A stretch of DNA of 64,000 nt from Stenotrophomonas sp. HITSZ_GD (GCF_029543105.1 NZ_JARQXB010000002.1:186001-250000); one strand, 5' to 3'; positions 8,243 through 17,774 are shown, numbered from the stretch's first letter. Numbers and translations are program-made. Notes: a model not told the origin generated them from the sequence alone.

Positions 8243-9427
8243 ATGGCCACCTCGGCCCCGCTGTCCTCCACCGCGCCGCGCGCGCCGCTGTTCGCCATGG
8301 CGCTGGCCGCCGGGCTCGCCGTGGCGAACATCTACTACAACCAGCCGATGCTGGGGATCATGGCCGCCAGCCTCGGCGACGCGCGGGTCAGTGCATGGAT
8401 TCCCGCGCTCACGCAGGCCGGTTACGCGGCCGGCCTGCTGCTGTTGCTGCCGCTGGGCGACATGTTCGAGCGGCGCCGCTTGATCGTGGTGCAGTTCGTC
8501 GTGCTGGCCGCGGCGCTGGCGTTGACCGCCGCCGCGCCGGGGCTGGCGATGCTGGCGATCGGCTCGGTGCTGGTGGGCGCCACCGCCACCGTGGCGCAAC
8601 AGATCGTGCCGTTCGCCGCCATCCTGTGCGCGCCGGAAAAGCGCGGCGCGGCGATCGGCACGGTGATGAGCGGCCTGTTGACCGGCATCCTGCTCAGCCG
8701 CACGGCGGCCGGCGCGCTGTCGAGCGCGGTGGGGTGGCGCGCGGTGTTCTGGATCGCCGTACCGGTGGCGCTGGCCGCCGCCGTGCTGATGGCGCGCAGC
8801 CTGCCCGCGCATGCGCCCGCCCATCGCCTGCGTTACCGCGAGTTGCTCGCCTCGCTGTGGCAGCTGTGGCATCGCGAGCCGCGCCTGCGCCAGGCGGCGC
8901 TGGTGCAGGCGCTGCTGTTTGCCGCTTTCTCCGCGTTCTGGACCGTGCTCTCGCTGCACCTGGCCGAACCGCCGCTGCATCTGGGCGCCACCGCAGCGGG
9001 CCTGTTCGGCATCGTCGGCGCGGTGGGCGTGGCGATGGCGCCGGTCGCCGGCCGCGTGGCCGACCGCCGCGGCCCGGCGTGGGTGATCCGCCTCGGCGCG
9101 CTGGCCACGCTGGTGTCGTGGATCGTGCTCGGCGCATGGCCGGGCATCGCCGGCTTGGTGGTGGGCGTGATCGCGCTGGACTTCGGCGTGCAGATCGCGC
9201 TGGTCTCGCACCAGCACCTGATCTACGGGCTGCATCCGGAGTTCAAGAGCCGCCTCAATACGCTGTTCATGACCTCGATGTTCGTCGGCGGCGCGGTCGG
9301 CTCGTGGGCCTCCGCGGTAGTGTGGCACCGCTTCGGTTGGCACGGCGTGGCCGTGCTCGGCGTAGCGCTGCCCGCGCTCGCGCTGCTGATCACGCTGCGT
9401 CGCGCCGGCGCGGCGCACCCTGCCTGA
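8243..9427 (+). CDS. MFS permease, probable drug or metabolite efflux
   Basis: 394 residues with about twelve membrane helices. The first helix ends in ANIYYNQPMLGIMA, typical of a proteobacterial MFS efflux subfamily. The motif-A-like loop GDMFERRRL follows helix 2 and a counterpart RVADRRGPAW lies in the second half. ATG 8243 is chosen because CTGGAG lies just upstream and the hydrophobic domain starts near residue 14. It is read in the same direction as the hydrolase (gap 159 bp); co-transcription is possible but not shown. Substrate is unknown. Confidence 0.85.
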   Translation: MATSAPLSSTAPRAPLFAMALAAGLAVANIYYNQPMLGIMAASLGDARVSAWIPALTQAGYAAGLLLLLPLGDMFERRRLIVVQFVVLAAALALTAAAPGLAMLAIGSVLVGATATVAQQIVPFAAILCAPEKRGAAIGTVMSGLLTGILLSRTAAGALSSAVGWRAVFWIAVPVALAAAVLMARSLPAHAPAHRLRYRELLASLWQLWHREPRLRQAALVQALLFAAFSAFWTVLSLHLAEPPLHLGATAAGLFGIVGAVGVAMAPVAGRVADRRGPAWVIRLGALATLVSWIVLGAWPGIAGLVVGVIALDFGVQIALVSHQHLIYGLHPEFKSRLNTLFMTSMFVGGAVGSWASAVVWHRFGWHGVAVLGVALPALALLITLRRAGAAHPA

Positions 9428-9623
9428 GCCACATGAATGAGCGAAGGCGCTTCGGGTTGACGGCGGCGTGAAGCCCGGGCGCCACGGTGCGATTACGCTG
9501 GCAGTTGCCTGCCCGACCGCGCATCGCCCCAGCGGTCATCGCCACGGATCACCCACGCGCCGCGCCATCGTCCGCCGCCGTCCGCTCCCGATCCACGCTT
9601 CTTTCCCGACACGAGGATCCCGC

Positions 9624-10115
9624 ATGTCCGCCTCCACGCTCCTGCCCGCCGGCACGCCGGCGCCCGATTTCGAACTACCCTCCACGCCCGACCAGCGCGT
9701 CTCGCTGGCGTCCCTGCGTGGCCAGCCGGTGATCCTGGCCTTCTACCCCGCCGACTGGAGCCCGGTCTGCGGCGACCAGATGGCGCTGTACAACCAGGTG
9801 CTGCCCGAGTTCCAGCGCGCCGGCGCGCAACTGCTCGGCATCTCGGTCGATGGCGCGTGGTGCCACGCCGCGTTCGCCGAGCAGCGCAAGCTCCATTTCC
9901 CGCTGCTGGCCGATTTCGAGCCCAAGGGCGAGGTGGCGCGCCGCTATGGCGTCTACCGCGATGCGGACGGGATCAGCGAGCGCGCACTGTTCGTGATCGA
10001 CGCGCAGGGCCGCATCGCGTGGAGCCACCTGTCGCCGCTGGGCATCAATCCCGGTGCAGACGGCATCCTCGACGCACTCGACAAGCTGTCCGCCGCTTCC
10101 GGAGATCGCGCATGA
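9624..10115 (+). CDS. Peroxiredoxin (AhpC/TSA family)
   Basis: 163 residues with a thioredoxin-like fold. The peroxidatic motif PADWSPVC contains Cys49 in the PxxxSxxC form. A further cysteine, Cys80 in DGAWCHAAF, could resolve it as an atypical 2-Cys enzyme. It reduces hydroperoxides in the cytoplasm; no signal peptide. ATG 9624 places the conserved fold at residue 8; the open frame extends upstream with unrelated arginine-rich sequence. Its stop overlaps the start of the DsbA-like gene (ATGA), so the two are translationally coupled and may form an electron-transfer pair. Confidence 0.9.
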   Translation: MSASTLLPAGTPAPDFELPSTPDQRVSLASLRGQPVILAFYPADWSPVCGDQMALYNQVLPEFQRAGAQLLGISVDGAWCHAAFAEQRKLHFPLLADFEPKGEVARRYGVYRDADGISERALFVIDAQGRIAWSHLSPLGINPGADGILDALDKLSAASGDRA

Positions 10116-10639
10116 GCCACCTCACCCTTCCCATCACCGCCCAGGACCACACCCAGGGTCCTGTCGAGGCACCGGTCACGCTGGTCGAATACGGTGATTA
10201 CGAATGCCCCTACTGCGGCGAGGCATATCCGCTGCTCAAGGCGGTGCAGTCCGCGCTCGGCGCGCAGCTGCGCTTCGTGTTCCGCAACTTCCCGCTGACC
10301 GAAATGCACCCGCATGCACTGCGCGCCGCGCAGTTCGCCGAGGCGGCCGGCGCGCACGGCAAGTTCTGGGAAGCGCACGACATGCTGTACGAACACCAGC
10401 AGGCGCTCGGCGACCATGACCTGGCCCGCTACGCGCACGAACTCGGCCTGCCGCCCACCGCCTTCGGCGAAGCGGTCTCCGGCCAGTACGATGCGCGCAT
10501 CGAGGCCGACTTCCTGGGCGGCGTGCGCAGCGGCGTGAATGGGACGCCGACGCTGTTCGTCAACGGCGAGCGCTACGATGGACCGCGCGATTACGACACG
10601 CTGGTGTCCGTCCTCACCGAACTGGCGCAGCGCCGCTGA
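10112..10639 (+). CDS. DsbA-like thioredoxin-fold protein, cytoplasmic
   Basis: 175 residues. The active site CPYC (Cys32, Cys35) sits in GDYECPYCGEAY, the alpha-helical insertion follows, and the cis-proline loop is NGTPTLFVNG. The family contains periplasmic thiol oxidases and cytoplasmic reductase- or isomerase-like proteins. Lack of a signal peptide and coupling to the peroxiredoxin by a 4-bp overlap favour a cytoplasmic redox role, perhaps recycling that peroxiredoxin. Confidence 0.88.
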   Translation: MSHLTLPITAQDHTQGPVEAPVTLVEYGDYECPYCGEAYPLLKAVQSALGAQLRFVFRNFPLTEMHPHALRAAQFAEAAGAHGKFWEAHDMLYEHQQALGDHDLARYAHELGLPPTAFGEAVSGQYDARIEADFLGGVRSGVNGTPTLFVNGERYDGPRDYDTLVSVLTELAQRR

Positions 10640-10646
10640 CCGAGCC

Positions 10647-11120
10647 TCAAGGCGCCAGGGCGCGGTGCCCGTAGCTCAGCACGCGGGTGATCTGCCATTG
10701 GTCACCCTGCCGGTGCCAGACGATGACGAACTTCGCCACGCCCTCGCATTGCCCGCTGGCCAATTCGCAGAAGCGATGCTCGCCTTCGGCGAGCGCCCCG
10801 TAATCCTTCAGCGGATAGGCCCGGAACGTGCCGGCGATCAGCTCGCGGCGCACCTTGTGGCAGATCCACTTGCGGGTGTTGTCGATGACGGTCTGCCGGT
10901 CGTGCGTGACGCCGCCGGTGTCGTGGTAGAACTCGACATCCGGCGCGAAGTAGCCACTGAAGGCCTCCAGGTCGCAGGCGTTGTAGGCGTTGAAGACCGC
11001 CTGGTCCAGGCCGAGCAACTGGTCGTACAGCGGGCCGCCGACCCCGTCGTCGGCGGCAGCCGCACAGCCGCTGGCCAGCAGCCCGGCCCACACCATCGTC
11101 CACGTCGCTATCCGCTTCAT
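10647..11120 (-). CDS. Exported NTF2-like (DUF4440-type) protein
   Basis: 157 residues. The N-terminus MKRIATWTMVWAGLLASGC is a signal peptide ending in a weak lipobox (LASGC) or a type I site in AAADD. The rest resembles the SnoaL/NTF2-like fold: NAYNACDLEAFSGYFAPDVEFYHD, then IVWHRQGDQWQITRVLSYGH at the end. Such proteins are small binding or enzyme scaffolds without a common function. ATG 11120 is chosen because GGGAG lies upstream and it begins the signal peptide. It converges with the DsbA-like gene (7-bp gap) and stands alone. Confidence 0.75.
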   Translation of the reverse strand: MKRIATWTMVWAGLLASGCAAAADDGVGGPLYDQLLGLDQAVFNAYNACDLEAFSGYFAPDVEFYHDTGGVTHDRQTVIDNTRKWICHKVRRELIAGTFRAYPLKDYGALAEGEHRFCELASGQCEGVAKFVIVWHRQGDQWQITRVLSYGHRALAP

Positions 11121-11278
11121 CGTTGCGCTCCCCGTGCAGGTCTCGACGCAAGCCCCCTTGCGCCGCCCCAGCATCGTACAGCGCTGCAGCGGCGGTCAAC
11201 GCACGCGCCGTGGCCCGCTGCGCCCTCGCGGCCGGCGGGCAGCGCGGAGGGCCTCGGCGCGAATGCGGCCGCCTTGCC

Positions 11279-13966
11279 TCAATCCGTCACGGTATAGCTT
11301 TGCTTGAGCCGGATGTCCGCACTCGATGCGCCCACCTGCACTTCGTACTGGCCCGCGTCCACCAGGTAGGCCTGGCGCTGCGGGTCGTAGATGCGCAGGT
11401 CGCGCTCGGGCTGCACGTCAAAGGCGATCTCGCGCTGCTCCCCCGGTTGCAGCGTGATGCGCTGGAAGCCACGCAGTTCCTTGAGCGCGCGCGGGCGCGC
11501 CGGGTTCACCGGCCGCAGGTACAGCTGCACCACCTCGTCGGCGGCGACCTTGCCGCTGTTGCGCACCTTGAGCTTCACCTGCAGCGGATCGCCCGCCTTG
11601 CCGCGCCGGCGGTCCAGCGTCAACGCCGAGTAGTCGAAACGCGCGTAGCTCAGGCCGAAGCCGAACGGATACAGCGGCGTGTCCTCGTAGTAGCGGTAGG
11701 TGCGCCCTTTCATCGCGTAGTCGTCGAAGGCGGGCAGCGTGGCGTCGGCGCGGTAGAACGTCACCGGCAGGCGGCCGCCCGGGCTGGTCTTGCCGAACAA
11801 CGCATCGGCCACTGCATCGCCGCCCCGCTGCCCGGGATACCACGCCAGCAGGATCGCCGGCAGGTGCTGCTGCGCCCAGTCGATGGCCAGCGCCGAGCCG
11901 GCGGTCAGGACCGCGACCACCGGCTTGCCGGTGCCGTGCAGCGCTTCGAGCAGTTCGCGTTGCGGCTTGGGCAAGCGCAGGTCGGTGCGGTCGCCGCCGG
12001 AGAAGCCCGGATAGCTGACATCCATCTCCTCGCCTTCGACATCGCCGGTGAGCCCGCCGACGAAGATCACCGCATCGGCCTCGCGCGCGGCCTGCAACGC
12101 CTCCTCCAGCGGCGGCGCGCCGCCGGGCAGGCGCCAGGCCAGCCGCACCGCGGCGTCGCGTTCGTGGTCGTAGTATTCCAGCCGCAGGTCGTAGGCCTGG
12201 CCGCTGCGCAGTGCCACGCTGGCGTGCTGGGCCTGGGCGCGATCGCTGTTCTTCCAGCGATCCAGCAACAGCTTGCCGTCCAAGTACAGGCGGAATCCGT
12301 CGTCGGCGGTCACGCTGAGGTCGTACACGCCATCGCGCGGCGGCAGCAGCTGGCCGGTCCAGCGCACGCTGAAATCGTCGCTGGCCAGCGCCTTCTCCCG
12401 GCTCAGTTCGCCGCGCGCGACGGCATCGTCGGTGGGGGCGCCGCGGTCCCAGCGGAACGCCACGTGCGAGTCCAGCCGGGTGAGCGCGGGTTCGCCGCGC
12501 AGGTCCTTGCCGCGGAAATACTCGCCCTGCAGGCCGCGCTCGTTCGCCAGCGCGGTGGGGCGCAGGTAGCGCGGCTCGATCGGGCTGTCGGCATCGGGGT
12601 CCTCGCGCCGCTCGACCAGGTCGCTGCCGCGCGCATACACCACCTGCGCATCGGGCAAGGCATTGCGGATGCCCTTGAGCACGGTGACCGGGTTGGCCGG
12701 CGTGCCGTAGTAGTTGCCCAGCAGCGCCATCGGATCGTCGGCCGTCGGGCCGATGACCGCCACGCGGCGGATCGACGGCGACAGCGGCAGCACGCCATCG
12801 TTCTTCAGCAGCACCAGCGATTCGCGCGCGGCGCGCAGGGCCAGCGCGTCATGGGCCGGCGCCTGGTTCACCGAATAGGGAATGTTCGCGTAGGGCACGC
12901 GCTCGGGCGGATCGAACATGCCCAGGCGCATGCGCGCGGTCATCAACTGGCGCACCGCCGCGTCGATCTCCGCCTCGCTGATGAGCCCTTGCTTCACCGC
13001 CCCGGTCAGCGCGGCATACGTGCGCCCGCAGTTCAGCTCCAGCCCGCGCTTGACGCCCAGCGCGGCGGCCTCTTCGGCGGTGCCGACGATCTTGTGGTGC
13101 TTGTAGATGTCCTCGATCGAATCGCAGTCGGACACCACGTAGCCCTTGAAGCCCCAGTCGCGCCGCAGCGTGTCCTGCAGCAGCAGCTGGCTGGCCGAGG
13201 CCGATTCGCCGTTGACGCGGTTGTAGGCGCCCATCACCGCATCCACGTGCGCCTCCTGCACCAGCGCCTGGAACGCGGGCAGGTAGGTCTCGTGGAGATC
13301 GCGCGGGTCCGGGTGCACGTCGAACTCGTGGCGGTTGTGTTCCGGGCCGCTGTGCACGGCGAAGTGCTTGGCGGTGGCGTCGACCTTGCGGTACTTCGGG
13401 TCGTCGCCTTGCAGGCCTTGGACGAAATTCACGCCCATGCGTGAAGTCAGGTACGGATCCTCGCCATAGGTCTCCTGCCCGCGGCCCCAGCGCGGGTCGC
13501 GGAAGATGTTGATGTTCGGCGACCAGAACGTGAGCCCCTGGTAGCGTCCGTGCTGGTCCTGGCGCAGGAACTCGTGGTGCTTGGCGCGCGCCTCGTCGCT
13601 GATGGTGGTGGCGATCTGGTGCATCAGCGGCGCATCGAACGTGGCGGCCATCGCGATGGCCTGCGGGAACACGGTGGCCCCGCCCGCGCGCGCCACGCCG
13701 TGCAGCGCTTCGTTCCACCAGTCGTAGGCCGGCACGCCCAGGCGCGGGATCGCCGCGGCGCTGTTCTGCATCTGGCTGACTTTCTCCTCCAGCGTCATGC
13801 GCGAGACCAGGTCGGCCGCGCGCGCCTCGAACGCACGGTCCGGGTCGAGGTAGAGCGGCTTGTCGCCGCTGGCCGGGGCGTCGGCGGCCCCCGCCGCCAG
13901 CGGCAGCAGCGACAGCGCGACGGCCAGGGCAATGGCCTTGCGGCCGCGTTGGGACAGCGATGGCAT
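11279..13966 (-). CDS. Secreted GH3 beta-xylosidase/beta-glucosidase with PA14 domain
   Basis: 895 residues with a signal peptide (KAIALAVALSLLPLAAGAAD). The N-terminal GH3 barrel contains KHFAVHSGPE, and the nucleophile Asp280 lies in YVVSDCDSIEDI. The GH3_C domain begins with ESLVLLKNDGVLPL. A PA14-like insertion (about residues 475-612, LQGEYFRGKDLRGEP to RLAWRLPGG) is followed by a C-terminal fibronectin-III-like domain. PA14 insertions occur in GH3 enzymes acting on branched or short oligosaccharides. It is the last gene of the GH67-esterase-GH43-GH3 operon, starting 1 bp after the GH43 stop with AGGAGG upstream. Xylosidase activity is inferred from context; glucosidase is possible. Confidence 0.9.
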   Translation of the reverse strand: MPSLSQRGRKAIALAVALSLLPLAAGAADAPASGDKPLYLDPDRAFEARAADLVSRMTLEEKVSQMQNSAAAIPRLGVPAYDWWNEALHGVARAGGATVFPQAIAMAATFDAPLMHQIATTISDEARAKHHEFLRQDQHGRYQGLTFWSPNINIFRDPRWGRGQETYGEDPYLTSRMGVNFVQGLQGDDPKYRKVDATAKHFAVHSGPEHNRHEFDVHPDPRDLHETYLPAFQALVQEAHVDAVMGAYNRVNGESASASQLLLQDTLRRDWGFKGYVVSDCDSIEDIYKHHKIVGTAEEAAALGVKRGLELNCGRTYAALTGAVKQGLISEAEIDAAVRQLMTARMRLGMFDPPERVPYANIPYSVNQAPAHDALALRAARESLVLLKNDGVLPLSPSIRRVAVIGPTADDPMALLGNYYGTPANPVTVLKGIRNALPDAQVVYARGSDLVERREDPDADSPIEPRYLRPTALANERGLQGEYFRGKDLRGEPALTRLDSHVAFRWDRGAPTDDAVARGELSREKALASDDFSVRWTGQLLPPRDGVYDLSVTADDGFRLYLDGKLLLDRWKNSDRAQAQHASVALRSGQAYDLRLEYYDHERDAAVRLAWRLPGGAPPLEEALQAAREADAVIFVGGLTGDVEGEEMDVSYPGFSGGDRTDLRLPKPQRELLEALHGTGKPVVAVLTAGSALAIDWAQQHLPAILLAWYPGQRGGDAVADALFGKTSPGGRLPVTFYRADATLPAFDDYAMKGRTYRYYEDTPLYPFGFGLSYARFDYSALTLDRRRGKAGDPLQVKLKVRNSGKVAADEVVQLYLRPVNPARPRALKELRGFQRITLQPGEQREIAFDVQPERDLRIYDPQRQAYLVDAGQYEVQVGASSADIRLKQSYTVTD

Positions 13967-13967
13967 G

Positions 13968-15794
13968 TCAGTCCTCCTGGAAAGGGGCCGCTTCGGCCCT
14001 GGCATAAGGCCCGACCGTGACGCCGACGAAACCGCCGGCCAGATCGGTGCTCAGTACGTGGATGTCCTCGCGCTCGCGCAGCGGCTGCCAGCCGGCGCCG
14101 GTGTCGAAGGCGAAATCGCCCAGGCCGGCATCGGCCTGGATGCGCAGGTGCAGCGCGGCGCCGGCGGGGATCGACCGATGCGCGACCACCTGCCGGCCTT
14201 CCGGCGTCTGCTTCTGCACGAATACTTCCAGCCCCCGCGCGGTGCGCTGCACGCCCAGCACGTACCAGTGCGCTTCGTCCTGGTAGAGGGCCAGGCCGGC
14301 GGTCACGCCCTGCTCGCCCGGCGGCTGCACGCGCACCTGCGCCTCGAACCGCTGGTGCTGCTGCCGCCGGCCCAGGAACGCGGGCAGGCCGTGGCCTTCC
14401 AGCCCATCGGCACGCGGGGAGATCAGCAGCACGCCGGGCTGGCTGCGCAGGTCGGCCCATGCCGGCGCGGCGCGCAGGCTGATCCATTCGGGGTCGAGCG
14501 TCTTGGCGCCGAAATCGTCGCGCCAGGTGAAGTTGCCGCTGCGCGTGGCCTGCGTGGCATCGCCGCGTTGCCAGGAAGGGCCGTTGGCGACCTGCGGGAT
14601 CGCCTGGCCGGCATCGAGGATCACCGGCCAGCCATCGCGCCATTCCACCGGCAGCAGGAAGGTCTCCCGCCCGGTCTGGTAATGGCCTTCCCCGTAAATG
14701 CGGCTGGCCAGGAACACGGCCCACCAACGCCCGTCGCGGCCTTCGACCAGGTCGGCGTGGCCGGCGTTGGCGATGGGATGCGGGCGATCGGCCGGCAGGT
14801 CGCGCTGGGTGAGGATCGGGTTGTGCGCGTACGGTTCGAAGGGCCCCCACGGCGAGCGCGCACGCAGCACCACCTGCGAATGCTCCGGCCCGGTGCCGCC
14901 TTCGGCGCAGGACAGGTAGTACCAGCCGTCGCGACGGTAGATGTGCGGGCCTTCGATCCAGATCGGGTTCTTGGCCGGCTCCACGCCGCCGTCGAGCAGT
15001 ACCTTGCGCGGGCCGGTCGGCTGGCCCGTCGCCAGGTCGAATGCCTGCAGCCAGATCGCGCGATGCCCCGCATAGCGCGGCGTGCCTTCCGGCGGGCCGT
15101 TGTTGAGCAGGTAGGCCTTGCCGTCGTCGTCGATGAACAGCGACGGGTCGATGCCGTCCACCTCCTTCAGCCATACCGGATCGGACCACGGCCCGGCCGG
15201 ATCCTTCGCGGTGACGTAGAAGTTGCCGCCGTTGTCCACCGCGGTGTTGAAGATGTAGAACGTGTCGCCGTGGTGCGCGATGCTGGGCGCGAACACGCCG
15301 CGCGAGGTGCCCAGGCCGGAAAAGTCGAGCTGGCCCGGCCGGTCGATGGCGTGCCCGAGCAAGCGCCAGTGCACCAGGTCCTCGCTCTCGAATACCGGGA
15401 TGCCGGGAAAGTAGGCGAACGTGGAGTTGACCAGGTAATAGCGATCGCCCACGCGCGTCACCGCCGGGTCCGGATAGAACCCGCTCAGCACCGGGTTGCG
15501 GTATTGCCCTTTCGCCAGCGGTGTGGCGAAGGCGGCATCGTCGCCTCGGTAGACGAAATCGTCGAACGCCACCGGCGTGGCGGCCTGGGCCTGCGACCCC
15601 GCGAACGCCAACGCGACGAGCACGGTGCGCAGGAGCGCGCGTGTCGAGCGCTTCCCCTTCGCATCGCGCCGCGGTGCGGGCGCACCCCCGAGGGCGGGCG
15701 CGCGATGACCCCGGAGCGGATCACCGCTTCCATCTATCCGGCGATCGCCAGGGCAGCCTGGCGCGGGCGTGGCATGTTCAAGAGAGGGGCTCAT
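13968..15794 (-). CDS. GH43 beta-xylosidase/alpha-arabinofuranosidase
   Basis: 608 residues from ATG 15794. A five-bladed GH43 propeller starts at about residue 85 with NPVLSGFYPDPAVTRVGDRY, the catalytic-base motif. GIDPSLFIDDDGKAYL supplies the pKa-modulating Asp and WIEGPHIYRRDGWYYL the general acid. A C-terminal lectin-like beta-sandwich (about 380-605) is usual for two-domain GH43 xylosidases. The secretory segment (RTVLVALAFAGSQAQA) begins only near residue 53, so the mature start is clear but the first 50 residues are uncertain. ATG 15794 is chosen because GGAG lies about 7 bp upstream. It starts 23 bp after the esterase stop, in the xylan operon. Confidence 0.85.
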   Translation of the reverse strand: MSPSLEHATPAPGCPGDRRIDGSGDPLRGHRAPALGGAPAPRRDAKGKRSTRALLRTVLVALAFAGSQAQAATPVAFDDFVYRGDDAAFATPLAKGQYRNPVLSGFYPDPAVTRVGDRYYLVNSTFAYFPGIPVFESEDLVHWRLLGHAIDRPGQLDFSGLGTSRGVFAPSIAHHGDTFYIFNTAVDNGGNFYVTAKDPAGPWSDPVWLKEVDGIDPSLFIDDDGKAYLLNNGPPEGTPRYAGHRAIWLQAFDLATGQPTGPRKVLLDGGVEPAKNPIWIEGPHIYRRDGWYYLSCAEGGTGPEHSQVVLRARSPWGPFEPYAHNPILTQRDLPADRPHPIANAGHADLVEGRDGRWWAVFLASRIYGEGHYQTGRETFLLPVEWRDGWPVILDAGQAIPQVANGPSWQRGDATQATRSGNFTWRDDFGAKTLDPEWISLRAAPAWADLRSQPGVLLISPRADGLEGHGLPAFLGRRQQHQRFEAQVRVQPPGEQGVTAGLALYQDEAHWYVLGVQRTARGLEVFVQKQTPEGRQVVAHRSIPAGAALHLRIQADAGLGDFAFDTGAGWQPLREREDIHVLSTDLAGGFVGVTVGPYARAEAAPFQED

Positions 15795-15817
15795 CTGCGG
15801 GCTCCAGGAAAGGGACA

Positions 15818-17761
15818 TCAATGGACCGGGATTTCGAAGGGCCCGGCCGGCAGGCCATTGCCGTCGTACAGCGTGCACACGGGGTTGTCCGCCCAGCAGT
15901 AGCGCACGCGCGCGGCGGGGGCGCCGGCCGGCACGTCGAGCGTGACGGCCGCCCCTTCGATGCGCGCATCGACATAGCGGCAGGTGCCGGCGACTTCACC
16001 GCACAGTTCGAAGCCAATCGGGCGCGCGGCGCTGTAGGCGACCAAACCCTGTTCCACTTGCGCCAAGCGCAGCACCACGGCCCCACCTTCGCGCGTGGCC
16101 GTGTCGGCCACCGGGCCGGCGGGCGCCAGCGCTTCGCCATAGACCACGTGCCGCGCCACGCGCGCCAGGCGGCGACCCAGTTCCTGCTTGTTGGCCGGAT
16201 GGATGTCCGTGCGTTCGCCGATATCCACCGCCACGGCCAAGCCCGAATGCGCGTCTTCGGCCACGACGCTTCGCTGCTGCTCGCGCAGTGAAGCCCAGCC
16301 GCTCTCGTCCGGCTGCGTGGGCGGCGCGCCGTAACCGGCGAGCTGCACGACCAGCAGCGGCAACGCCGCGCCGAACTGCCGGCGCAGGTCCTGGCGATAC
16401 AGGCGCAACAGCCGGCCATACAGCGCAGGCTCGCCCGTGTTGGATTCGCCCTGGTACCAGAGCGCACCGCGCAGGCCGACCGCGCCGAGCGGCGCGATCA
16501 TGCCGTTGTAGAGCGTGGACAGCCCGCTGGCCGATTGCCAAGGCGCCGGCGGTGGCGACGCGAAACCCGCGGGCATCGCGCGGTATTGCCAACCCGAGAG
16601 CGGTACCCGGCTGCCATCGTCGAGGATCACCGCTTGCGCATCCGGTGGCCCGATCAGCCCGCCATCGCGATAGGTATCGAGCACCGCGACCGTGACGAGG
16701 TTGCGCCCGGCATGCAGCAGCCCTGCCGGCAGCGCATACGCGCGCGGCTCGCCGCCGTTGCGGCTGCCCACGGCGCGGCCGTTGGCCCAGGTCATGTCGA
16801 TCTCGTCGGCGCTGCCGATGGCCAGCGTGCGGGCCTGCGCCGCCTGCGCGGCAGTGAGTTCCACCTCGGCGCGGAACCACACCAGGCCGTCGAACGCCGC
16901 CAGCGCTGGCACGCCCCAGTGCTCCCACGCGCCCAGCGCGACGGGCGCGGGCGACCACGTGCCCTGCGGCGCGGACAGCGGGTCCCAGGGGGCATCGCCG
17001 TCGGCGATGCCCGGCTGCTGGCGCCACCAGCCCTGCCAAAGCGTGCCCCATTGCGCGGCCGCCTGCTGCGGGTCCTGCGCATAGCGCGCCAGCACGGCTT
17101 CCTCCCGGGCATACAGGCCCGCGCGCGCCAGGACATCGGCGCTGAGCCAGGCCTGGATACGCGAACCGCCCCACGACGCGTCAATCAGGCCCATCGGCAC
17201 CTGCACGCGCTGCTGCAGTTCGCGCGCGAAGTAGTAGCAGGCCGCGGAGAACTCGCGCACGCTGTCGCCGTCGGCGCGCTGCCAGGACGGCGCCGTGGCG
17301 AATGTGGCGAGCGGCTGCGGGCTGGCTGCCTGCGCGATGCTCAGCAGGCGGATGTCGTCATGCCTCGCGTTGAGCAACTCCGAGCGCGCATCCAGCGTGC
17401 GCTCCACCGGCAGCTCCATGTTCGATTGCCCCGAGCACAGCCACACGTCGCCGAGCAGCACGTCCGCCGCCTGCACCTGCGCATCGCCCGAGCGCGCCTC
17501 CAGCACGAAGGGGCCTCCCGCGGGCTGCGCCGCCAGCGTGGCGACCCAATGGCCATCGGCGCGCACCTTGGCCACGGCCTGCCGCGGCCCCAGGCGCACC
17601 TGCACCTGGGCGCCAGGCGTGCCCTGCCCGCGGATATGCAGCGGCTGGTCGCGTTGCAGCACCGCGTGTTCGTCGAACGGACCATCGAACTGCAACGGCG
17701 CGGCCAATACCGGCGTGGCGAGGGAGAGCAACAGCCATAGCGAGTGGCGGATCGGCTTCAT
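15818..17761 (-). CDS. SGNH acetylxylan esterase (sialate O-acetylesterase family)
   Basis: 647 residues with a signal peptide (MKPIRHSLWLLLSLATPVLA). The nucleophile is Ser113 in CSGQSNMELP, and the Asp-His pair is in RTDIHPANKQE near the C-terminus. GLIDASWGGSRIQAWL and LWYQGESNTGE are further family blocks. A jelly-roll insertion (about residues 270-375, WFRAEVELTAAQ to LDTYRDGGL) is typical of this esterase family. In xylan loci such enzymes remove acetyl groups from xylo-oligosaccharides, opening them to GH67, GH43 and GH3. It lies 13 bp after the GH67 gene and 23 bp before GH43. Confidence 0.87.
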   Translation of the reverse strand: MKPIRHSLWLLLSLATPVLAAPLQFDGPFDEHAVLQRDQPLHIRGQGTPGAQVQVRLGPRQAVAKVRADGHWVATLAAQPAGGPFVLEARSGDAQVQAADVLLGDVWLCSGQSNMELPVERTLDARSELLNARHDDIRLLSIAQAASPQPLATFATAPSWQRADGDSVREFSAACYYFARELQQRVQVPMGLIDASWGGSRIQAWLSADVLARAGLYAREEAVLARYAQDPQQAAAQWGTLWQGWWRQQPGIADGDAPWDPLSAPQGTWSPAPVALGAWEHWGVPALAAFDGLVWFRAEVELTAAQAAQARTLAIGSADEIDMTWANGRAVGSRNGGEPRAYALPAGLLHAGRNLVTVAVLDTYRDGGLIGPPDAQAVILDDGSRVPLSGWQYRAMPAGFASPPPAPWQSASGLSTLYNGMIAPLGAVGLRGALWYQGESNTGEPALYGRLLRLYRQDLRRQFGAALPLLVVQLAGYGAPPTQPDESGWASLREQQRSVVAEDAHSGLAVAVDIGERTDIHPANKQELGRRLARVARHVVYGEALAPAGPVADTATREGGAVVLRLAQVEQGLVAYSAARPIGFELCGEVAGTCRYVDARIEGAAVTLDVPAGAPAARVRYCWADNPVCTLYDGNGLPAGPFEIPVH

Positions 17762-17774
17762 CGGATTCCCGCGT

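Noticed and set aside
6992-9418. Minus-strand open frame of 808 codons
   Set aside because: Antisense to the chloroperoxidase and MFS genes; compositional artefact.
11123-13444. Long plus-strand open frame of 773 codons
   Set aside because: It lies antisense to the GH3 gene, is arginine/valine/glutamine-rich low-complexity sequence without motifs, and arises from high GC codon bias.
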